This document shows, piece by piece, positions 15,862-22,039 of a stretch of 27,689 nt of DNA. Positions within the stretch are counted from its first letter, which is position 1; the number at the start of each line of letters is the position of its first letter. A model generated the notes under the pieces. That model saw only the letters and a program-made list of their open reading frames with translations, did not search any database and was not told the origin of the DNA. Location: positions 1 to 27,689 of IMG/VR virus record IMGVR_UViG_3300049811_000146; one strand, given 5' to 3'. The position numbers and the translations under genes are program-made. This stretch comes from a virus.

Positions 15862-16188
15862 TTATTTCCAGCAATTCTTACAATACCATTCAACCTCAAG
15901 AGGTTTATCATAATTCAAATGACGGGCTTGGGTTTCTGGGTTTCCACAAACCAAACACGGTTGTTTAAATACCTTACCTCTTTTTATATAAACATGTAAA
16001 TACGATCTGGCGTTAGCTTTCTTTTTTTCTTCATCACTTAATTGGTGATGCTTTTTTCTAAACATTCTAGAATACTCATTTCTACATTTTCTACAATATC
16101 GTTGTTTCTCCAATAATTCCAGATCAATTAGTTCATTACATTTACTACAAGTATGTTTTCTTTTCCCTTTTGGGTTACGTATTCTCAT
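15862..16188 (-). CDS. HNH-like zinc-finger protein, possibly degenerate nuclease
   Basis: A 108-aa basic protein with three CxxC pairs plus one more: C14/C17, C32/C35, C78/C81 and C103/C106. The second half (PCLVCGNPETQARHLNYDKPLEVEWYCKNCW) has the shape of a phage HNH protein, usually ending H-H-x-D-Y...PL-x-V-x-W-L-C-x2-CH. Here the first His of the pair is Arg, the Asp is Asn and the last His is Trp, so the nuclease centre may be lost or altered while zinc ligands remain. It converges on paralogue A with a 3-nt gap. Upstream is the CTAG-rich repeat region. No TATTTAT element is oriented towards it. It may be a dead homing nuclease or a zinc-binding regulator. Confidence 0.6.
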   Translation of the reverse strand: MRIRNPKGKRKHTCSKCNELIDLELLEKQRYCRKCRNEYSRMFRKKHHQLSDEEKKKANARSYLHVYIKRGKVFKQPCLVCGNPETQARHLNYDKPLEVEWYCKNCWK

Positions 16189-16281
16189 ATGTTAAATGTA
16201 AAACATTAATGTGATACGTGAAACGTTTTAACACGATACAGGAAGGGTAATTGGGAGTAAATATTTTCCCATTAGAAATGG

Positions 16282-16451
16282 CCCAGTATATATTCTAGTT
16301 TTCTAGATCTAGATTTATTATTTCTAGATTTATTTATTATTCTAGTTTACTAGATATTCTAGATTTATTTATTATTCTAGTTTACTAGATATTCTAGATT
16401 TATTTATTATTCTAGTTTTATTATTCTTTATTCTGGTTCCAGTATACTGGG
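16282..16451. repeat. Inverted repeat bounding the CTAG-rich region
   Basis: CCCAGTATA (16282-16290) is the exact reverse complement of TATACTGGG (16443-16451), 152 nt apart. The right copy is part of a perfect 12-bp palindrome, CCAGTATACTGG (16439-16450). Confidence 0.7.
16306..16418. repeat. 35-bp tandem repeat rich in CTAG palindromes
   Basis: Two full copies with identical sequence (16341-16375 and 16376-16410), a third copy beginning at 16411 that soon diverges, and a partly matching unit at 16306-16340. Each full copy has CTAGTTTACTAG (a small hairpin), a TTCTAGATTT and a TATTTAT in plus orientation (16331, 16366, 16401). Eleven CTAG sites fall within about 130 nt (16294-16415). Function unknown; origin, recombination site, protein-binding array and structured RNA are all open. 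Confidence 0.85.
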
Positions 16452-16492
16452 TATATAGAAAAAATAACGAAAATTTTTGACAAAATCAAGTC

Positions 16493-18037
16493 TTAATATG
16501 ATTTTTCAAATTTTTTATTTCCAGCATCGTAAACTCTGAAATACCCAAGGTTGGACATTATTTCTTTTTCTGATTTATTTTTATCAAATCCTAGTTTTAT
16601 CAATTTATCTTTTCTGAAATTAAATCTATGTAATCTTTTATTTTCATTCGGTTTAACGTAATGATAGTTAACTTTCGTTGTTCCAACGAATTTAAATCCC
16701 ATATCCAAATATGAATTTCCGGAGAAATACCGAACATCACAATAACTAACAATTTTTTCTGGTTTTACCATTTTCTCAAAATATGAAAGCAATTTCTTGG
16801 AACCACCAATTATTTTTATATCAGGAACGGAACAAAGTCTTATCATTTCATAATGATTTTCAACTTTTGAGGTTCCCATAAATTTTCTCTGGGATGAGAA
16901 TGACATCACTTGTACCAGTTCGTTATTATAAAATAACCCCAACCGTATTCTTGCCGGAGCATACCCTTGGATATGGTGATTTTCAACAAAATATTTATAT
17001 ACATCATTATCCAATAATGATATTTCACATTTTCTAGCATAAATTTTATTATGATTTTCTAGAATTTTATTTGATATTAACTTTTTTATCAAATCTTTTT
17101 TATCCTTCCATTCATCTTCCCATATTTGAATTAAATCTATTTCATTTTTAGAACACTCCAACCATTTGTTTTTATGGTAATCCGCATCAACAAAATGCTC
17201 ACTATGGTAATATAATCCATTTAATTCAATTGCGATTTTTTTATCTGGAATGTAAAAATCAATTTCTTTTGGTTTGATAATTTTTCTATTGTGTTTATTA
17301 AAAGATAACCCAATTTCTGTTAGAAAATTTTCCATTTCGGTTTCAATCATTGATTGATATGGTGGAACACAATATTTACATTGGGATATGTTATTCCTAT
17401 TCCGATAATTGAAAGAATTATAATCATGTTCAGAGGATTTTAAACATACTGGGCAGGAATAAATTATTTTTTCATCAGATTTTTCAATATCGTGATGGGA
17501 GTATTTTTCTTCATACTTTTTCTGCATCTTTTTTTTGTAAAAATTGGTTTTCGTAATGATCGGATTACCATATTTTTCATTTATTCTTTTCTGTATATAT
17601 TCTTTTAATTCGAAAATATTCCCAACCCCATATTTCTTCAAATTGGTGTTCATTATCTTCGATTTAACGACCTCTGAACTAATTGGGGATATTCCACCAT
17701 ATTTAGAAATATTCGTCGATTTTACCTTGTTTATGTGTTTCTGGGACTTATTTGTACAGTTTATTGAACAGTAAGTTCCATATCCACCAGAGAAAGATTT
17801 TTTAAACTTCAATTTCTTACCGCATTCGATACAAACAGGAATGGTTTCAATATCATTTAAAAAATGATATAATTTTTCTTTGAATGGTAAAGACGATAAA
17901 TCGTTATCACCAACGAATGTTTTCAATTCCTCATATTCTTCTGGAAAATTTTTAGAAAAGTATTTCTCTTTTGTTTTATATCCGGATTTATTATCCTCCA
18001 AAATAATTTTTAATAACTCAGATTTATTTTTTTTCAT
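16493..18037 (-). CDS. Vsr-like nuclease fused to Mom/GNAT-like domain, with KYG repeats (paralogue B)
   Basis: A 514-aa protein with the same architecture as the one at 19528. Order: N-terminal domain with SGYKTKEKYF (18-27); zinc site C69-x2-C72...C90-x3-C94; repeats of the SKYGG/KKYGVGN/EKYGNP type (about 105-165), like DNA-binding repeats of phage nucleases; a second zinc ribbon C195-x2-C198...C220-x2-C223; Vsr-like part with KEIDFYIPDKKIAIELNGLY (257-276) and IDLIQIWEDEW (300-310); GNAT-like part (about 333-475) with VENHHIQGYA, IRLGLFYNNELVQVMSF, KIIGGSKKLLSYF and VSYCDVRYFSGNSYLDMGF. The catalytic Asp (D260) and the Glu (E271) are kept. It is divergent from the tail tube gene with a 36-nt gap. 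Probable homing-type nuclease; role of the GNAT-like part unknown. Confidence 0.75.
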   Translation of the reverse strand: MKKNKSELLKIILEDNKSGYKTKEKYFSKNFPEEYEELKTFVGDNDLSSLPFKEKLYHFLNDIETIPVCIECGKKLKFKKSFSGGYGTYCSINCTNKSQKHINKVKSTNISKYGGISPISSEVVKSKIMNTNLKKYGVGNIFELKEYIQKRINEKYGNPIITKTNFYKKKMQKKYEEKYSHHDIEKSDEKIIYSCPVCLKSSEHDYNSFNYRNRNNISQCKYCVPPYQSMIETEMENFLTEIGLSFNKHNRKIIKPKEIDFYIPDKKIAIELNGLYYHSEHFVDADYHKNKWLECSKNEIDLIQIWEDEWKDKKDLIKKLISNKILENHNKIYARKCEISLLDNDVYKYFVENHHIQGYAPARIRLGLFYNNELVQVMSFSSQRKFMGTSKVENHYEMIRLCSVPDIKIIGGSKKLLSYFEKMVKPEKIVSYCDVRYFSGNSYLDMGFKFVGTTKVNYHYVKPNENKRLHRFNFRKDKLIKLGFDKNKSEKEIMSNLGYFRVYDAGNKKFEKSY

Positions 18038-18044
18038 AACGAGA

Positions 18045-18051
18045 TATTTAT
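18045..18051 (+). promoter_or_regulatory. Putative TATTTAT promoter element for the tube gene
   Basis: GATATTTAT (18043-18051) lies 22 nt before the tube start. It overlaps the leader of the leftward gene B, so the two promoters cross. Confidence 0.45.
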
Positions 18052-18067
18052 CAATAACAAATATAAA

Positions 18068-18074
18068 ATAAATA
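18068..18074 (-). promoter_or_regulatory. Putative TATTTAT promoter element, leftward, for paralogue B
   Basis: CATATTTAT reads leftward, 30 nt before the start of paralogue B (18037), and ends inside the ATG of the tube gene. Confidence 0.35.
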
Positions 18075-18562
18075 TGGCAGACTTACTAATGAAAATGCCG
18101 GTTCCATATGAACCGAAAAGAGTAAACCGATTTATCGTAAGGTTCCCATCTTCATTGGGTATAAATGAGTGGTATGTTACATCCGCTAAAAGACCTTCAG
18201 CAAAAATTAATCCAGTTGAAATTCCATTTTTAAATACTTCAACATATGTTGCTGGTAGATTTACATGGGACACAATTCAAGTAACATTTAAAGACCCAAT
18301 CGGTCCTTCGGCTACACAAGCGTTGATGGAGTGGTTCAGATTACATGCTGAATCAGTAACGGGTAGAATGGGTTATGCTGCAGGATATAAGAAAGATGTT
18401 GAATTGGAAATGCTTGATCCAACGGGAGTTGTAGTTGAAAAATGGATACTACAAGGTTGCTTTATTGCGGACTTAAACTTCGGAGACCTAGATTATTCTA
18501 GAGATGATCTAGCAAACATTCAATGTACCCTCAGAATGGATCGTTGTATAAATGTGTACTAG
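18074..18562 (+). CDS. 19: Tail tube protein
   Basis: The inner tail tube subunit (T4 gp19 type), 162 aa against 163 in T4. Recognised from VPYEPKRVNRFIVRFPSSLG at residues 10-29, the WDTIQVTFKDPIGPSATQAL segment, EWFRLHAESVTGRMGYAAGYKKD and the closing strands GVVVEKWILQGCFIADLNFG and IQCTLRMDRC. The tube is built with the sheath (11298) around the tape measure (22040). It stands alone between two large nuclease genes of the same family (16493 on the left, 19528 on the right). An alternative frame starting at 18523 overlaps its end and is not a true start of the next gene. Confidence 0.95.
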   Translation: MADLLMKMPVPYEPKRVNRFIVRFPSSLGINEWYVTSAKRPSAKINPVEIPFLNTSTYVAGRFTWDTIQVTFKDPIGPSATQALMEWFRLHAESVTGRMGYAAGYKKDVELEMLDPTGVVVEKWILQGCFIADLNFGDLDYSRDDLANIQCTLRMDRCINVY

Positions 18563-18594
18563 TTTTATCCAACTATCCATTTGCAGTTTACTTT

Positions 18595-18624
18595 ATTTCC
18601 CATATATTTATGTATATGGGAAAT
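18595..18624 (+). promoter_or_regulatory. 12-bp hairpin enclosing the nuclease start codon
   Basis: ATTTCCCATATA (18595-18606) pairs perfectly with TATATGGGAAAT (18613-18624) around the loop TTTATG. The start codon at 18616-18618 lies in the right arm, and the TATTTAT element (18605-18611) spans the end of the left arm and the loop. Transcripts coming through from the tube gene would hide the start; those beginning at the element would lack the left arm. Confidence 0.65.
18605..18611 (+). promoter_or_regulatory. Putative TATTTAT promoter element within the hairpin
   Basis: ATATTTAT (18604-18611) ends 4 nt before the ATG at 18616. Confidence 0.4.
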
Positions 18625-19524
18625 TTTGTTTGTACTATATGTGAAAAAGAATTCACTAATTACTCTGGGTTGTTTAGACACCAATCATTAATACATAAAA
18701 AATCTGCAGAAGACTATTGTATTGAAATGAAATACAATGGGATAAGACCTACATGTGAATGTGGTTGTGGGGAATATACTGGTTTTATATCGGTAACGAA
18801 AGGGTTTAGTAGGTTTATTCAATCACACCATAATAGAATTCCGGGTAAAAATAATTTTCATAAAAATCCGGAATCAAAAATTAAATCAGCAAAAACACAA
18901 TCAGAAAATTGGAAAAAAGGAATGTATCGTAGATGGTGGGAAGAAGATACGGAAGAAACCAAACAGAAAATAGAAGGTATAAAAGAAAAACTGAGAAACA
19001 ATAAAGAAAGAGGGGAAAAAATATCTATATCCAATAAAGGTAGGGTGGTCACAGATTTAAGTAGAAAAAAAATTTCAGAATCTCAAATAAAAAGATTTAA
19101 TGATAATCCGGAACTTAGAAAAATAATGTCACATTATTCTTTAGAAAGATTAAGAACTAATTGTAAATTAAAAACATCTAAATTAGAAGATTTATTTATA
19201 GTTTTTCTTGGGAAAATTGGATTAATTAAAGATGTTGATTATATCCATAATCATTTAATTTATGAAATAAAAACATTTTTTGATTTTTATTTACCAAAAC
19301 ATAATATCATAATAGAAGTTGACGGTGATTTTTACCATTGCAATCCAAATACCATACATCGCGACGCGAAATATCCGATACAATTAAAAAATCAAAAAAA
19401 CGATAAAAGAAAAAATACTTGGTGTGAAACCCACAACATTAAATTAATTCGGTTTTGGGAAAAAGACATAAATGAGAGACCGGAGTGGGTAATAGAAGAA
19501 TTAAAGAAACATCTTTCAATATAG
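18616..19524 (+). CDS. Homing-type endonuclease with C2H2 zinc finger and Vsr/PD-(D/E)XK-like nuclease domain
   Basis: A 302-aa protein from the ATG at 18616; the ATG at 18610 lies within the TATTTAT element, and the longer frame from 18523 overlaps the tube gene. Order: a C2H2-like zinc finger (CTICEKEFTNYSGLFRHQSL, then IH); a Cys cluster CECGCGEY; a NUMOD3-like basic segment (KISISNKGR, SRKKISESQIKRF) that binds DNA in GIY-YIG and HNH homing nucleases; a C-terminal nuclease with FFDFYLPKHNIIIEVDGDFY and LIRFWEKDI. The latter aligns with the Vsr catalytic Asp region and last strand. Unlike its three larger relatives it has no GNAT-like domain. The next gene (19528) starts 3 nt after its stop, so they are probably co-transcribed. 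Confidence 0.8.
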   Translation: MGNFVCTICEKEFTNYSGLFRHQSLIHKKSAEDYCIEMKYNGIRPTCECGCGEYTGFISVTKGFSRFIQSHHNRIPGKNNFHKNPESKIKSAKTQSENWKKGMYRRWWEEDTEETKQKIEGIKEKLRNNKERGEKISISNKGRVVTDLSRKKISESQIKRFNDNPELRKIMSHYSLERLRTNCKLKTSKLEDLFIVFLGKIGLIKDVDYIHNHLIYEIKTFFDFYLPKHNIIIEVDGDFYHCNPNTIHRDAKYPIQLKNQKNDKRKNTWCETHNIKLIRFWEKDINERPEWVIEELKKHLSI

Positions 19525-19527
19525 TAT

Positions 19528-21117
19528 ATGGATTTTTCATTTTTCCAAACAGATAATTCCTCTGGTTACAAAACAAGAGAAAATTGGTTTCATCAAAACC
19601 ATCCTGAAAAACACCGAGAGATAATAGAGTATTCAAAAAATCTTGGGTATCAGGATATTTCTTTCAAAGAAAAAATTGTTTTTTACTTTTTAGGTTTAAA
19701 AGAGAGACCAAAGTGCAAGACATGTGGAGAAGATATTAAGTTTAGAAATAGGTTAGATAAACCTTACGGTGAATTTTGTTCTTTAAAATGTATTAACGAG
19801 AACAAGGATGAAATGAATTCAAGAATTAAAAAAACGATGAAATCAAAATACGGGGTGGATTATTATCCAGAACATGTTGATTTCATTAAAAAACAAAAAA
19901 AGACAAAATTGGAAAGATATGGTGACGACAAATACACCAATATTGAAAAACAAAAAAATACGAAATTAGAAAGGTACGGAGATAAGAATTACAATAATTT
20001 TCTAAAATACAAGAATACGTGCCTTAATAGATATGGTACAGAAAATTATTCAACATCCAACTCATTCAAAAATAAAATTATCGAAAACTTTAAGGGGATA
20101 TATCCTGATGTTGATTTTATTGACATTGGAAAAAATATGGTTACAATAATGTGTAAAGATTGTAATAATAGTTTTGAAATCAATAAACAATTATTATATG
20201 AGAGATATAAAAGAAATTATACAATTTGTACTAATTGTAACCCTGTTGGTCAATCTTTTATAAGTGGTTACGAGCAAGAAATTTCATCTTTTTTAAACAC
20301 AATGAATATTGAACATAAAAAGTCGATAAGAAATGTAATTAAAGGTGAATTAGATATATTCATTGAAAACAAAAACATTGCAATTGAGGTTAATGGTGTT
20401 TATTGGCACAATGAATTGTTTTTACCAACGGATTATCATTTAAGAAAAACGTTGGATTGTCAAAGTAACGGGATTGATTTAATTCACGTTTTTGAAGATG
20501 AATGGATATATAAAAAAGATATTGTTAAATCAATTATAAAAAATAGATTGAATTTAATTGATAACGTTATTTATGCTCGTAAATGTAACATAAAGGAAAT
20601 TAATCAGTCAATATGTAAAGAATTTTTGGAACAAAATCACATTCAGGGAAATGTAAACTCTAAGGTAAGAATTGGTCTTTATTATGGTAAGGAATTGGTA
20701 TCTGTCATGACATTTTCTAAGGGTAGAGTGATAATGGGAGGTAAGAAAGACGAATGGGAATTAACCAGATTTGCAAACGTGATTAATACAAATGTTGTTG
20801 GAGGATCAAGTAAATTGTTTAAATATTTTTTAGAAAAATACAAACCAGAAAAGATTGTGTCGTATTCAGATATTCGACTATTCAATGGGGGAATGTATGA
20901 AAAATTAGGGTTTACTAAAGTATCCCAATCCAAACCAAATTATTGGTATGTTATTAACAATCTAAGATATCACAGATTTAATTTCAGAAAATCGGTTCTG
21001 ATTAAAGAAGGATTTGACAAATCAAAAACAGAACAAGAAATAATGTTTGAAAGAGGGGTATATAGGATATACGACTGCGGAAACATTAGATGGGAATTTA
21101 AAAATTCTATTTACTAA
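19528..21117 (+). CDS. Vsr-like nuclease fused to Mom/GNAT-like domain, with KYG/RYG repeats (paralogue C)
   Basis: A 529-aa protein. N-terminus SGYKTRENWF (12-21) as in paralogue B; zinc site C63-x2-C66...C84-x3-C88; about four tandem units around SKYGVDYYP, ERYGDDKYTN, ERYGDKNYNN and NRYGTENYST (residues 106-178); a second zinc ribbon C209-x2-C212...C234-x2-C237; Vsr-like GELDIFIENKNIAIEVNGVY (273-292) with D276 and E287, then IDLIHVFEDEW (316-326); GNAT-like part (about 349-495) with EQNHIQGN, IGLYYGKELVSVMTF, WELTRFANVINTNVVGGSSK and VSYSDIRLFNGGMYEKLGF. The C-terminal half is closer to paralogue A than to B, while the N-terminal half is like B, which suggests domain shuffling. Probable homing-type nuclease, in an operon with 18616. 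Confidence 0.75.
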   Translation: MDFSFFQTDNSSGYKTRENWFHQNHPEKHREIIEYSKNLGYQDISFKEKIVFYFLGLKERPKCKTCGEDIKFRNRLDKPYGEFCSLKCINENKDEMNSRIKKTMKSKYGVDYYPEHVDFIKKQKKTKLERYGDDKYTNIEKQKNTKLERYGDKNYNNFLKYKNTCLNRYGTENYSTSNSFKNKIIENFKGIYPDVDFIDIGKNMVTIMCKDCNNSFEINKQLLYERYKRNYTICTNCNPVGQSFISGYEQEISSFLNTMNIEHKKSIRNVIKGELDIFIENKNIAIEVNGVYWHNELFLPTDYHLRKTLDCQSNGIDLIHVFEDEWIYKKDIVKSIIKNRLNLIDNVIYARKCNIKEINQSICKEFLEQNHIQGNVNSKVRIGLYYGKELVSVMTFSKGRVIMGGKKDEWELTRFANVINTNVVGGSSKLFKYFLEKYKPEKIVSYSDIRLFNGGMYEKLGFTKVSQSKPNYWYVINNLRYHRFNFRKSVLIKEGFDKSKTEQEIMFERGVYRIYDCGNIRWEFKNSIY

Positions 21118-21145
21118 AATTTAATTATCCCTTATATTCTTCAAT

Positions 21146-21895
21146 ATGGAAGAATTAAGAATAGATCCGTCGATATCGTATGATGTTGTTGAATTACCGA
21201 GTAGAGGTATACATTATCCAAATAACAGAAAATCTCTAAGGGTTGCATACCTAACCGCAGCGGACGAAAATATTTTATCCTCCCCCAATTTAATTCAATC
21301 AAATGGTGTTGTTAATGAATTACTGAAAAGAAAAATATTAGATAGAGATATATCAATAGATGATCTAGTTGAAGAAGATAGGAGAGCAATTCTTATTTTT
21401 TTGAGAAATACCGCATTTGGTACCGAATATCATGTAACACTAAGAGATCCAAAGACTGACGAAGAATTTAAAGTCGCCTTAGACCTATCTTCCTTAAATT
21501 TCAAAGAATTTAATTTAGTTCCAGATAGTAACGGGGAATATGAATATACTTTACCAAAAACAAAGATTAAAATTACGTTCAAGTTTTTAAATCAAAAACA
21601 AGAAAACGAAATAAAAGAAATACAAAAGAGTTGGAACGGTCTTGGAGTTGCCCCAGTTGTTACAAAACAATTGGAGTTTATGATTAAATCTGTTTCAGGT
21701 AACAGGGATATCATGAACATTAGGAATTTCATTGAAAACATGCCAATTAAGGATTCACAAGACTTTAGAAAGTTTGTTAATGAAAACAAACCCGGATTAG
21801 AATTAACACAAAAAGTAAAAGCCCCATCAGGAGAAGAAGTCGAGTTTGAGGTTGGCTTTGGGGTTGAATTTTTTCGCCCTTTCTACGGATTATAA
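21146..21895 (+). CDS. T4 gp26-like baseplate/tail assembly protein (chaperone-type)
   Basis: A 249-aa protein. VVELPSRGIHYP, LTAADENILSSPNLIQ, ELLKRKILDRDI and EEDRRAILIFLRNTAFGTEY match the T4 baseplate family (gp26; Pfam T4_baseplate) as I know it. T4 gp26 (208 aa) helps assemble the baseplate hub. Its place here, between the tube and the tape measure, is where other long-tailed phages carry the tail assembly chaperone and its frameshifted extension. The end of the gene fits that: a T6 run followed by C (21869-21875, read TTT TTT CGC) lies where a +1-frame ORF opens (see 21864). No TATTTAT element or Shine-Dalgarno is evident; the gene may be read from the upstream promoter. Confidence 0.75.
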   Translation: MEELRIDPSISYDVVELPSRGIHYPNNRKSLRVAYLTAADENILSSPNLIQSNGVVNELLKRKILDRDISIDDLVEEDRRAILIFLRNTAFGTEYHVTLRDPKTDEEFKVALDLSSLNFKEFNLVPDSNGEYEYTLPKTKIKITFKFLNQKQENEIKEIQKSWNGLGVAPVVTKQLEFMIKSVSGNRDIMNIRNFIENMPIKDSQDFRKFVNENKPGLELTQKVKAPSGEEVEFEVGFGVEFFRPFYGL

Positions 21896-22025
21896 AAAAA
21901 ATCAACTAACAGAAATACTTTTTTTAATAAGGGAAGGTTTTACTTGGGGGGATATATTATCCATGCCTGTTTACATAAGGCGTTATTATATCCAATACAT
22001 TGTTGAAATGAGAAATTCTGGGTAG
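21864..22025 (+). CDS. Overlapping +1-frame ORF, candidate frameshift extension of the gp26-like gene
   Basis: In the +1 frame relative to the gp26-like gene an ORF runs to a TAG at 22023-22025 and contains no ATG before a conserved-looking core (LSTDYKKNQLTEILFLIREG, then FTWGDILSMPVYIRRYYIQY). It could be made by frameshifting on the T6C run (21869-21875), joining 243 residues to 49 for a 292-aa product, or from a TTG at 21864 (53 aa). The codon after the slip site, CGC, is likely rare in this AT-rich genome. Upstream the frame is closed by TAA at 21816. The two ATGs inside (Met-Pro near 21962 and one near the end) would drop most of the core. It fills the gap before the tape measure gene almost completely. 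Confidence 0.6.
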   Translation: MNFFALSTDYKKNQLTEILFLIREGFTWGDILSMPVYIRRYYIQYIVEMRNSG

Positions 22026-22027
22026 GA

Positions 22028-22034
22028 TATTTAT
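22028..22034 (+). promoter_or_regulatory. Putative TATTTAT promoter element for the tape measure gene
   Basis: GATATTTAT (22026-22034) starts one base after the TAG at 22025 and ends 5 nt before the ATG at 22040. Confidence 0.45.
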
Positions 22035-22039
22035 ATTCA

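Larger units (their letters stand above)
16189..16492. other. 304-nt non-coding region with CTAG-rich repeats
   Basis: No reading frame of note. It contains the leader of the HNH-like gene, a tandem 35-bp repeat dense in CTAG, and a pair of inverted repeats around it (see separate entries). Confidence 0.8.

Noticed and set aside
16306-16418. CRISPR-like array
   Set aside because: The 35-bp units are directly tandem with no spacers, so this is a tandem repeat, not a CRISPR array.
18523-18615. Longer N-terminus for the nuclease at 18616
   Set aside because: It overlaps the end of the tail tube gene in another frame and lies before the hairpin and promoter element; the zinc finger starts after the ATG at 18616.
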